From assembly GCA_000585055.1 (NCBI GenBank), contig JEMX01000021.1, forward strand, positions 1 to 64,000: a DNA stretch of 64,000 nucleotides, in the 5' to 3' direction. The DNA comes from Candidatus Accumulibacter appositus. GTDB taxonomy: Bacteria > Pseudomonadota > Gammaproteobacteria > Burkholderiales > Rhodocyclaceae. A program made the translations under genes and the position numbers. Positions 30,496 through 40,500 of this stretch are shown piece after piece; position 1 is the stretch's first letter; the number at the start of each line of letters is the position of its first letter. A model generated the notes under the pieces. That model was given only the letters and a program-made list of their open reading frames with translations, had not been told where the DNA came from and searched no databases.

Positions 30496-31132
30496 GTCCC
30501 GCCAATAGCACCGTCGGCATGTCTTCGATGGCGACGACATGGCTGGCGTAGCCGCTGCGGATGGCGCTTTCCGGCATCCCTGCGTACTTCGCCGAGCTCG
30601 GTTCCTGGACCAGGGTGAGACCGCCGGCGCCGTGGATGGCTCGCAGCCCCTGCGTGCCGTCGGTCCCGGTGCCGGAGAGAACTATCCCCACTGCATTTTC
30701 GTTGCAGGCCTCGGCAAGGGTGCGCAGGAAGGCGTCGATCGGCATCCGTCGACCGCGTGGCAACTCCGGTAGCGAGACTTGCAGCTTGCCGTCGTCGATC
30801 GCCATGTCGCGGTTGGGCGGGATCACATAAACCGTGTTCGGGACCACAGCTAACTGATCCTCGGCTTCGCGTACCGGCATCGTCGTCGAACGCTGCAGGA
30901 TCTCGCCGAGAATGCTCGCATGGCCGGGATCGAGGTGGGGCACCAGCACGAAGGCCAGACCGCTGTCCGGCGGCAGGTGGCGGAAGAATATCTCGTAGGC
31001 TTCGAGGCCGCCGGCGGAGGCGCCGATGCCGACGACGGTCAGAGCCGTCGGGGGGGGGTTCTCTGCGGCGATGCCTGCGGCCGCCGGTGGGCCTGATCTT
31101 GGCTGGTCACCGTTTGCCTGGTCTATTGTCAT
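30413..31132 (-). pseudogene. CheB methylesterase part of the split CheB-CheR-PAS protein
   Basis: Starts ATG 31132 and encodes 239 residues. After a Pro-rich 30-residue lead comes the CheB catalytic domain: Ser in GIGASAGGLEA, His in VLVPHLDPGH, Asp in LSGTGTDGTQGL. It has no N-terminal receiver. From the 25-bp duplication onward the frame is wrong and ends in an unrelated Arg/Gly-rich tail at 30413. The CheB triad itself is complete, so a truncated esterase could still fold. Undoing the duplication would give one protein of about 990 residues, 28132-31132. Confidence 0.85.
30473..30522. repeat. Exact 25-bp tandem duplication that splits cheB-cheR
   Basis: Positions 30473-30497 and 30498-30522 are identical and adjacent. 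The 25-bp unit shifts the frame by one between the CheB and CheR domains. Each copy carries an ATG on the minus strand, so the downstream frame gains its own possible start at 30495. It lies 3.4 kb from the similar 23-bp duplication at 27059. Confidence 0.95.
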
Positions 31133-31229
31133 ACTGAGCTCTCTCTCGCCCCGGTAAGGTGCTGGATTTCGGGCCCGTGTGGCTGGCGGTGCTGGCCTAC
31201 ATGATAGCGGGGCTCAATTGTCACGACCG

Positions 31230-32345
31230 TCAGTGCAGCGGCCAGGCGCTGACCGGCCAGCCATGCGGTGCGTCGAGCGGTAGCTGCGTGCGCGTGCGCA
31301 GGGCGGTATCGGTAAGGGCGTAGCCCCAGTTGATCAGCCGCCCCTGTTCCTTGGCGGTAAAGGCCTTGAGGCGGGTCGGGATGTGCTGCAGCGCGGCGGT
31401 GAGCGGGTTGTCGCTGGCCAGGGCATCGACATCGTCGTAGTCATCGATGGCGGTGCCGATTCCCCAGTAGGCGCCGTGCCGAAGCCCGGCCTTGAAGTCG
31501 CCAATCAGCGATCGCTTGCGCAGCGCCCGCGTCTGCTCGATCAGGATGTCGCGCACCCGGCCGAGTTGCAGCAGGTCGTCTTCGAAGGGTGACTCGTCGA
31601 TCTCGAAAGGCGCGCCGGCGTCGCTGACCAGAACGATGTCGACCTTGCCGAGCAGGGCTTCGAGGCCCATGTTGTCGTAGATGCCGCCGTCGGCGAGCAC
31701 GATCCGGCGGCGCAGCTTGTCGAGGTTCGCCAGCTCGCGCTGTGGTTGCTCCCAGGCGCTGGGCTCGGTCTTCAGCAGCACCGGCGAGAAGATCGGCGGG
31801 AAGGCGCTGGAGGCGGCGACTGCCTCGGCAAGAGGCACCTCGGTGTTGTAAGAAACGCCCAGGACGTAGTCCGCGATGTAGTCCTGACGAAAACGGAAGC
31901 TGCGCCCAGTCTGCATGTTCGTGGCGTAGAAGATGAAGCGCGGCGCGTGGTCCTCGGCGGGGGTTGCCAGCTCGCGCAGCAGGGTTTCGCCGAACAGGTC
32001 GCGCGCGTAGCGCCGGGCGAGAACCTCGCCGGAAGACCGGAACGGCGTCAGGTGGCCGAGCAGGGCGGTGCTGACGTCGATAGTCTGATTGCAGAAGTCG
32101 CGCACCGGTTGCGCGACGACTTCCTCGAAGTTGCGGGCCTGATCGTCGACAAAGTTGAGTTGCCGCCAGCGGTGCGCCAGTACCCCGGCCACAATCGAGC
32201 CGCCGGAAACGCTGGTGATGCGCGTCAGGCGGCGCAGCAGTCCGCCCTCGTTGAGCCGCCAGAGACTGCCGAGACCGAAAAGCGTCGCCCGAAATCCGCC
32301 GCCGGACAACGCCAGACCGATACTCGGCTGTTGGTCAGTGTTCAT
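31230..32345 (-). CDS. Patatin-like phospholipase
   Basis: A 371-residue patatin-family lipid acyl hydrolase. The oxyanion loop SGGGFRA is at residues 14-20, the nucleophile Ser47 lies in SVSGGS (Ser replaces the usual first Gly of GxSxG), and the catalytic Asp219 in ADGGIYDNMG completes the dyad. There is no signal peptide. ATG 32345 has a perfect AGGAGG six bases upstream; the longer frame to 32543 is not supported. The gene stands divergent to an outer-membrane barrel gene and beside the caspase/CHAT block. Patatins are frequent membrane-damaging effectors in bacterial immunity, but lipid turnover is equally possible. Confidence 0.88.
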   Translation of the reverse strand: MNTDQQPSIGLALSGGGFRATLFGLGSLWRLNEGGLLRRLTRITSVSGGSIVAGVLAHRWRQLNFVDDQARNFEEVVAQPVRDFCNQTIDVSTALLGHLTPFRSSGEVLARRYARDLFGETLLRELATPAEDHAPRFIFYATNMQTGRSFRFRQDYIADYVLGVSYNTEVPLAEAVAASSAFPPIFSPVLLKTEPSAWEQPQRELANLDKLRRRIVLADGGIYDNMGLEALLGKVDIVLVSDAGAPFEIDESPFEDDLLQLGRVRDILIEQTRALRKRSLIGDFKAGLRHGAYWGIGTAIDDYDDVDALASDNPLTAALQHIPTRLKAFTAKEQGRLINWGYALTDTALRTRTQLPLDAPHGWPVSAWPLH

Positions 32346-32674
32346 CAGAGTCCTCCTGGAGATTGCCGCAATCACTGGTCTGCGGGCGTCCGCGCCGCGC
32401 TTGCCGACCGGTTTCAGTGGCAGCCGGCAGCCGTGGTCAAACCTGCGCTGTGCGATTGGCGGCGAGCGACGAATCGGGCCAGCACCCCTGACGAAACGCC
32501 TGCCAAGGCCGTGGGCGGCGCTTGTTGCCGGCGCGCGACACATCTCGCCGCGGATTCCGGAATTCCCTGAAAATCGCGCCCAGGCCGCCGATCTTGCGAG
32601 CTATGCTATCACCGTTAGTGTGGCCTTTGCCATTTTGGATTTGTCCACGTGTCGTGACCCTTTGGAGAGAACCC
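32346..32674. other. Divergent intergenic region, no gene seen
   Basis: This 329-base gap lies between the patatin gene (minus) and the barrel gene (plus). I see no credible ORF. It must hold both promoters; a TTTGGAGAG ribosome site for the barrel gene is at its right edge. I see no strong hairpin or repeat. Confidence 0.6.
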
Positions 32675-33340
32675 GTGATCAAGAATCAGAGTCTGCTGAT
32701 GGCCTTGCTGGCAACGGCCCTCAGCGTCGGTGCGCACGCCCAGGAGACGCAGCTCCAGCCCGTAGCAGGCTGGTATGGAGCGGCCAATGCCGGTCAATCG
32801 AAGGTCAAGATCGACGACCTCGATCTGGCGAGTCTGGACCTTACCGGAAGTGAAGCGAAGGACGAGACGGATACGGCGTGGCGTTTGGCCATCGGCTACC
32901 AGTTCAACCCCTACTTCGCCGTCGAAGGCGGCTATGTGGACTTCGGAAAATTCAAGCAGGAAGCGGTGATCAGCGCACCGGTAAGCGGGAGCTTTTCCGG
33001 CGACATCGAGGCCAGGGGCTGGTTCGTCGACGCCGTCGGCAGCTATCCGCTCGGCGCCAAGGTGGCCGTTCTCGGCCGACTCGGAACCGTACGCAGTACG
33101 ACCAAGACCAGTTTTTCGACGGGCGGCGGCTTGAGCGGGGCTCTGGCCGCTGCGGGCATCGATGCCAGCCCCAGCCAATCGGAGTGGAACTGGCGCTACG
33201 GCCTCGGGCTGCAGTTCGACTTCACGCGCAGCCTCGCCCTGCGGCTTGAATACGACCAGACCAGAAACCTGGGCAAGGAGGACACGACCGGCGAAGGAAA
33301 TATCGACGTCTGGTCGCTGGGAGTGGTGCTGCGCTTTTGA
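32675..33340 (+). CDS. Outer-membrane beta-barrel protein
   Basis: A 221-residue exported protein. Residues 1-24 are a signal peptide (LLMALLATALSVGAHA, cleavage before QE). The mature chain is an eight-strand OmpA/OprF-type barrel: GWYGAANAGQSKV, WRLAIGYQFNPYFAVEGGYVDFG, GWFVDAVGSYPLG, WRYGLGLQFDFT, LALRLEYDQT, and a C-terminal VWSLGVVLRF ending in Phe, the barrel-assembly signal. There is no peptidoglycan-binding OmpA domain. The start is GTG 32675 with GGAGAG six bases upstream. It precedes the caspase gene by 150 bases on the same strand. Confidence 0.85.
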   Translation: MIKNQSLLMALLATALSVGAHAQETQLQPVAGWYGAANAGQSKVKIDDLDLASLDLTGSEAKDETDTAWRLAIGYQFNPYFAVEGGYVDFGKFKQEAVISAPVSGSFSGDIEARGWFVDAVGSYPLGAKVAVLGRLGTVRSTTKTSFSTGGGLSGALAAAGIDASPSQSEWNWRYGLGLQFDFTRSLALRLEYDQTRNLGKEDTTGEGNIDVWSLGVVLRF

Positions 33341-33403
33341 ATCCCCGGCTTCGCATGCGTCGGGCCGACAAGCTGCTTACCAAGGCGAGAGCGATGGCGA
33401 GGC

Positions 33404-33431
33404 TTGTTATTGCCTTCGCGCTTGCTAGACT
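33404..33431 (+). promoter_or_regulatory. Possible promoter of the caspase gene
   Basis: TTGTTA at 33404-33409 and TAGACT at 33426-33431 are 16 bases apart, 60 bases before ATG 33491. The match is only moderate, but the gap between the barrel gene and the caspase gene offers nothing better. Confidence 0.3.
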
Positions 33432-33490
33432 GAGGGCCGAAGTTGGCAGTTCGCGATCAACCCTCAACGATCAATTGACAGGAGGCACTC

Positions 33491-34333
33491 ATGAGCAAGC
33501 GCGCGCTTTGTATGGGCATCAACAACTACCCCGGAACGCACATGGATCTCAATGGTTGCGTGAATGATGCCAACGACTGGGCTGCCGAGCTTGCCGGGCG
33601 CGGCTTCGCGGTCAGCAAGCTGATCGACCAGCAGGCGACCAAGGCGGCCATGTTCAACGCCATCCAGTCGCTGATCAGCGGCGGCGTCAGTGGCGACGTG
33701 TTGGTGATTACCTATTCCGGGCACGGAACCTATGTCCCGGACACCAACGGCGATGAGATCGATGGTCTCGACGAGGCGCTTTGTCCCTACGATATCCAGA
33801 CCGGCGGTGGGCCGCTGGTCGACGACGAGATCAACACCCTGTTTGCGGCGCGCAAGGCGGGCGTTCGTCTGTTGTTGATTTCCGACAGTTGCCACTCGGG
33901 CACCGTGACTCGCGCTGCCGCCGCCGACCCTGACGCCGAGGATGCGCCGCGCGCTCGCTTCCTGCCGATGGGTAACTGGCTGGCGGCCGACAAGTTGCCG
34001 CATGGCATCAGCGGCCAACCGCTGACGACGGTGGCGGTGAGTTCGGGAGGCTCCCCGTTTGCCGGCGCGCTGTCACGAATGATGGGCGATCTGCTGCTCG
34101 CCGGCTGCAAGGAGGGGCCGAACAACTTCAGCTACGACGCGCGCATCGCTGGCCGCCCCTGTGGAGCGTTCACCTATTACGCCTTGAAGACGCTCAAACA
34201 GCTGCCGGCCAACGCTACTTACGCACAATGGCACGCGGCCATCAATCCGGGCTATCTGCCGTCGGCATCGTATCCGCAGAGCCCGCAGATTTTTGGCAGC
34301 ACGGAAGCGCGCAATCGCCAGATCTTCACCTGA
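33491..34333 (+). CDS. Caspase-family (C14, metacaspase-like) protease
   Basis: A 280-residue cytosolic caspase-fold protease. His78 in TYSGHGTY and Cys134 in SDSCHSG form the catalytic dyad; DLNGCVNDA near residue 19 and DEALCPYD near 95 are metacaspase-type flanking motifs. There is no signal peptide, pro-domain or fused partner domain, so the gene product is a bare protease of near-minimal length. AGGAGG lies just upstream of ATG 33491. The gene is followed after 171 bases by the giant hydrolase-CHAT gene on the same strand. It could process that protein or serve as a separate effector; neither is shown by sequence. Confidence 0.92.
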   Translation: MSKRALCMGINNYPGTHMDLNGCVNDANDWAAELAGRGFAVSKLIDQQATKAAMFNAIQSLISGGVSGDVLVITYSGHGTYVPDTNGDEIDGLDEALCPYDIQTGGGPLVDDEINTLFAARKAGVRLLLISDSCHSGTVTRAAAADPDAEDAPRARFLPMGNWLAADKLPHGISGQPLTTVAVSSGGSPFAGALSRMMGDLLLAGCKEGPNNFSYDARIAGRPCGAFTYYALKTLKQLPANATYAQWHAAINPGYLPSASYPQSPQIFGSTEARNRQIFT

Positions 34334-34382
34334 GGGCGGCGTCGCCGGCGTCGCGGGGGGCCGGTGGGCTGGCCCCGGCGGG

Positions 34383-34455
34383 CCTAACGGTCATGACAGG
34401 CAAAGACACGCCAAATCATTAATGTGGAAGTCGCGTAGGCGACTTTCACGGTAAG
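34383..34455. repeat. Short dispersed repeat, copy 1
   Basis: The stretch opens with CTAACGGTCATGACA and closes with GCGACTTTCACGGTAAG; between them GTCGC/GCGAC forms a small hairpin. The same opening and closing blocks recur at 51693-51822, and the opening block again at 55820. This copy separates the caspase gene from the giant CHAT gene. Confidence 0.6.
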
Positions 34456-34504
34456 CGAGCGACGACGCCGTAGCTGGCGTGGCAAGAACTCGATGGAGGC
34501 GACG

Positions 34505-37500
34505 ATGGCTGACAGCACTGTTCTCAACTTCACTGGCCGCCAGAGCGATCAGGCGCGATTGCCGGCTCTGCTGCAGACCGTTCGTCGCTCGGCGGGCGAG
34601 GCGGATGACCCGTTCCTGCCGGTCGGCTACCTGCGGACGCGGGCGAGCTTTGAGGTCGGTTCTGCGGTGCGTGCTGGCGGGGCCAGCGCCAGTGCGCAGC
34701 AGTACGCGGCGCAGGACGATGAGGTGCTGGTCATTGAACTCGCCGACGCTGGCGTTCTGATCACCTCGGCCAGCAAACTCAAGGCCTCGCTGGAGCGCAG
34801 CCGGCCCGATCTGATCGGCAGTGACGGCGAGATCCTGTTCGATCAGCTGCGCAGCGATGGGGCGGCGACGCGCGGGCTGCTCGGCGACGCGATCGGCGGC
34901 CTGGTCAGCAAGGTCTTTGCGCTGGCGGTGGGGGCCGCCAGCGATGAAATCATCGAGGCGGCCAAGAGCAGGCTTGGCAAGTTGCGCAAGGGTGCCGGTG
35001 AGGTGGCCGAGCTGGGGGTCAGCGGGCTCGGTACCAAGGCCTTGATGTGGGCGATCGAGTCGCGGCTGGGTCGGCCGACCGGCGTTTACTGCTGGGACGG
35101 CGCAGGCAGCGTCGCCGAGGCACAGGACAGCGAGGCCCTGGCGCGGGCGCAGCGCGAGCTGCACCGCGCCGCGGCCGAGCGCCTGCCGGTGCTGCTCTTC
35201 ATCCACGGCACGGGGTCCAATTCCTTGGGCAGCTTTGGTGAGCTGCAGCTTGATGAGCGCGATCTGTGGAGTGTGTTGCAGCGCCGTTTTCGCGGCGGGA
35301 TCTATACCTACGAGCACCGCACGCTCTCCGAGAGCCCGATCGAGAACGCCCTGGAGCTGCTGGCGGTGCTGCCCGACGGCATTCAGCTCAATCTGGTCTC
35401 GCACTCGCGCGGCGGTCTGGTTGCCGACCTGCTCTGTCTGCAGGACTTCGAGCGGCTGATCGAGCAGTTCAAGGCTGATCTGCCGGGTACCGGCGATGCC
35501 TACGAGAGCGAAGCTGCCGCGCAGAGCCTACGTGGCGAACTCGACTCGGCGCACGCCGAGCAGCGTGCGCAGCTGCGCCAGCTGGCCAGCGTGCTGGCGG
35601 CCAAGAAGCTGGTCGTGCAGCGCTACGTGCGCGTCGCCAGTCCGGCGCAGGGGACGCGGCTGGCCAGCGGCAACCTGGATCTCTTTCTTTCCGGGATGCT
35701 GACCTTGATCGGGCAGGTGCCGTTCTTTTTCGGTAGTCCTTTCTATTCGGCTTTCAAGCGGGTGGTTCTCGAAATTGCCCACAAGCGGACCAATGCCCAC
35801 TTGGTGCCTGGTATTGAAGCGATGTTGCCGGACTCGCCGATGGCGCGCCTGCTGCGCGACGCACCGGTACGCGCCGGAATCGAGATGGCGGTGATCGCCG
35901 GCGACATCGAGGGCGGCAATCTGCTCCGGCGCCTCGGCGTCCTGCTCACCGACTATTTGCTTTTCGACAACGTCGACAACGACCTGGTCGTTGATAGCGA
36001 CTCAATGTTCGCCGGCATCGCGCCGCAGGCGCGGGCGAGGGCGCTCTTCGATCGCGGTGCGGAGGTCTCGCATTTCCGCTACTTCAGGAACATCGACACG
36101 CGCCTTGCGCTGCGTGACTGGCTGGTGGCCGGCGAGGTCTTGCCGCTGGCGGCTTTCCAGCCGCTGCCGGGTCCCTTCTTCGACGGCGAGCTGAGCACGC
36201 GCGAGGCGGGTGAAGGCCGCTCGCGGGGTGGCTCGCGGACGCCGCCGACGCGGCCTGCCGATTTGCCGGTGGTCGTCGTGCTGCCTGGGGTGATGGGCTC
36301 GCACCTGTCGGTGAATGGCAAGGACCGGGTGTGGTTCGACCCGCTCGACATCGCGACGGGTGGTCTCGGCAAGATTGCCTGGGAGCAGTCAGGCGTCGAG
36401 GCCGAGAAGCTGTTCGACATGTTCTACAGCGAGCTCTGTGATTTTCTCGCGGAAAGTCACCGCGTCGAGCGCTTCGCCTACGACTGGCGACAACCGCTCG
36501 ATGTGCTCGCCGAGCGCTTCGCGGAATTCCTCGACCGCTTGTTGCGCGAGACCACGCAGCCGGTGCGCCTGCTCGCGCACAGCATGGGCGGCCTGGTGGT
36601 ACGCGCCAGTATTCACAAGCGCCGCGCGGTGATCGACGCGCTGATGGCGCGCGATGGTGCGCGCCTGGTGATGCTCGGGACGCCCAATCAGGGCGCCTAT
36701 TCGATGGTCGAGAACCTGCTCGGCAAGGGCGATACGCTGCGCTCCTTGGTACGCCTCGATCTTGCGCACGACATGCGGGAAGTACTGGAGATCGTCGCCG
36801 GTTTTCGGGGCGCGCTGCAGTTGCTGCCCAAGCGCGGTTTCGTCGATTGTTTTCAGGGGCAGCCCGAAGGCGGTGATGACCATCAGGATTTCTGGCAAGC
36901 CGGGACCTGGGCCAGCTACCGCAAGAAGGTCTTCGATTTCTGGTTTGGCAATGGCAATTCGGCGACACCGAACCAGCAGCAGCTCGATGCGGCGAGCTGG
37001 CTGTGGACGCAGGACGGCGAGGAGACGCCGGCACTGCCTGCGGCCTATGCCAGCAAGGCGATCTATGTCTTTGGCGTGGCGCGCAATACGCCGTGCGGAA
37101 TTCGCGAGGTGAAAGGGCGCCTGAAAATGGTCGGCACCAGCCAGGGTGACGGTACCGTCACCTGGGCGTCGGGGCGTATCGGCAATGTCGGCAGCTACTA
37201 CTACCTGCCGGCCAAGCATGGCGATCTGCCCTCGACCCGCGAGTATTTCCCGGCGCTCGGCGAGTTGCTGAGCAGCGGTGTGAGCGGTGGCTTGCTGAGC
37301 AGTCCGCCGCTGGTGCGCGGCGAAGAGCAGCCGCTACCGGTGACCTACGATGCCGGACCGCCGACCCTCGACGGCGGCGAAGCGGTGGCGCGCGGCCTGC
37401 TTGGCGGTTCGCCGCGCAGTCGCGTCGCGGCGCGCCCGAAACGTCGCCTGGAAGTCAAGGTCAAGGCCATGGACCTGCGTTTCCTGACCCAACCGGTCCT

Positions 37501-40500
37501 GCTCGGTCATTACGAGCAGGACCCGATCGCCGGTGCCGAGGCGCTGATCGATCGCGAGTTGCTCGGCGGCGACCTCACGCAGCGCTACAACCTCGGGCTT
37601 TACGCCGGCCCGCGTGGCGCGGCGAGCGTCGTCCTGCGCGTTCCCAATGAGCAGGAGCGCCGCCGTGGCAGCCTCACCGGCGCGATCGTCACCGGCCTCG
37701 GCGCCTACGACGGTAATCTCAGTGTCGGCGATCTGACCGAAGCGGTCCGTGCCGGCGTCCTGCGCTACCTGCTGCAGGTGATCGACGTGCTCGGCAAGGA
37801 CGAACGCGAACTGCCGCTGGCCGCGCTACTGCTCGGCTACAACTCTTCGGCGAACCTGTCCGTGGCGGCGTCGGTCGAGGCACTGCTGCGCGGCGTCATG
37901 GAAGCCAACGCGCGCTTCTACGAGACCACCCGACTCGACATTCGCGTCACTCGTCTCGATATCGTCGAGCTCTATCAGGATACGGCGATCACCGCCGTCT
38001 ACGCGCTGCGGCGCATGCCCGAGCGGCTTGCCGAACTGAGCCGGCGCTATGACGTGGCGCTGGTCTGCCAGCCGGAGCTCGAACAGGGCGAAGGCTTGCG
38101 CCGTCGCCTGTTCGATAGCGGCAATCCGAGTTACTGGCCACGACTGATCGTCACCGACGCCGATCGGCACGATCAGGGCCCGGCTTCCTGCCCGCCGAGC
38201 AATGACGCCAAGGCCGGCGACGCTGGCCAGGCGGGAGCGCTGCAGGCTTCGCCGCGGCAGCGTACGGCGATTGCCGAGCGCCTGCGTTTTCTCTACGTTG
38301 GCCAGCGTGCACGCGCCGAGTCGGTGGTTCACCAGCGCCAGCCCGGCCTGATCGAGCAGCTCGTGCGCCAGCAGATCCAGATGCCGGTTTGGCGCGAGGA
38401 CTTCGGGCGCGTGCTCTTCCAGCTGATGGTGCCGCACGACTTCAAGGACGCGGCACGACAGCTCGAAAGCATTGTCCTGGTCGTCGATGACTACACCGCC
38501 AACCTGCCATGGGAGTTGATGTTCGCGGACAATCAGCGCGGCGCCGGCGAGAAACTGCCGCTTGCCGTGCGCACTCCGGTAGTGCGCCAGCTCGCGGCCA
38601 TGCAGTTCCGTCGCCAGGTGCGGCAGGGACTGGAGCGCAAGGCCTTTGTCGTCGGCAATCCGTCGGTCGAAGGTTTTGCCGCGGCCTTTCCGGATCCCCG
38701 GCAGCCGGATGCGCTCGACCCACCACCGCTGCCGAACGCCGAGAGCGAGGCTTACCAGGTGGCAGCCATCCTGCAGGGTCTTGCCTACCAGGTGGTCGCC
38801 GAGATCGGCTGCGACCGCAGCGCTTCCGACGTGCTGACCCGGCTTTACCAGCAGCCGTACCGGTTGCTGCATATCGCGGCGCACGGCATTTTCGACCAGC
38901 AGCACGTCGATGGCCGCCGCCGCTCGGGGGTGGTTCTCTCCGACGGACTGTTGATTACCGCCGCCGAGATCCGGGCCATGGAAAGCGTGCCCGAACTCGT
39001 TTTCCTGAGCTGTTGCCATCTGGGCAAGGTGGATACAGGCAGCGGGGACGAAGGCCGGAAGCAGGCTGCCGAGCGCACGCTGCTTGATGGCAACCTGTTG
39101 GCGGCCAGCGTCGCGCGCGAGTTGATCAACATCGGCGTGCGCTGCGTGGTGGTTGCTGGCTGGGCGGTGGATGACAAGGGCGCGATGATTTTCGGCAAGG
39201 CCTTTTACGAGAGCCTGCTGCTTGCCGGCCAGCCTTTCGGGCAGGCGGTTTTCGAAGGGCGGCGGGCGGTCTGGCAAGCCAATCGCGAAGACATCACCTG
39301 GGGTGCCTATCAGGCCTACGGCGAACCGGGCTGGCTGGCCGAGCCGCGTCTGTCGGGACAGGCCGCGACTGCGGTCGCTTACGTCTCGCCCGACGAATTG
39401 CTCGACGAGCTATCCAGCCGCCGTGCGGCGCTGTCACGTGCCAGCGAGCGGCAGACGACGCGCGAGCTTGAGGCGCAGCTGAGCAGCATCGCGACCTTGC
39501 TCGACGAGCGCTGTCCGGCCGGCTGGTTGCGGCTACCGGCCGTGCAGTCGGCGCTGGCGAGCGTCTGGGCTGACCTCGGTGACTTCGCCAGGGCGCGGAC
39601 GGCTTACCTCGACGCCATCCAGTCTGAGGACGGCGACGGGCAGGTGCCGATACGCGACATCGAGCAGTTGGCGAATATCGAGGCGCGCATGGGTGAGAAG
39701 GCGGAAAGCGACGCCAGCGACGAACGGGATGCAAGCGACGAAAGGGATGCAAGCGAGAACAAGGACGGCAAGGCGCTGCAGTTGATCGACAGCGCGCTGG
39801 AGCGTCTGCGCAGTCTCGACGCTCTGGTTTCGCACCCGGCCGGCGCAGCACCGGTCGGCCGGGTCAATGCTGAGCGTTGCGCACTGCGCGGCAGTGCTGC
39901 CAAGCGCAAGGCCAACGTGTTTGCACGCCGGGCGCTTGCTGCCGACGTCGGCACGGGCAGTGCTAGCGAAAAAAACCGGGCAGCCAGTAAGGCGGCGCTT
40001 GTTCAGATGGAGCAGGCCTTGCGCGACAGCGCCGGTTTTTACGGGCAAGGCGAGGGACGGCCGGGCGATGCGGCTTTCCGGTCGTACAACGCGCTCAACC
40101 GGCTGGCAATCGAGGCGCTGTTGACGCCGCTCGACGGCGGGCGGCAAGAGGAGGACAAGGTGGCCGTCGAGGAGGGTATTGCCCTGGCGCGTTACTGCCG
40201 CTCCGCGGCCCGCGACGCGTACGCACACAGTGCCGATTTCTGGGACGCCATGCGCGAGCCTGAGGCGATGCTCGTCGAGTGTCTGCTCGATGGCGTACTC
40301 ATGCGCTCGGGAGCCGTCGGCCAGCTGGCGTTCGACGAAGTGGCGCGCGCTTACGACGAGACGCTGTCCACGCTTTGCCTCAAACCGAAGCAAGTCGACT
40401 CGGTGCTGGCGCAGATTTGTCTGTTGTCGAGATTTTGCGACGCTCGCGCGCTCAGTCAAGGTGACGGCGACGGCGGCTGGCAGCTGGCGGCCGGCCGGCT

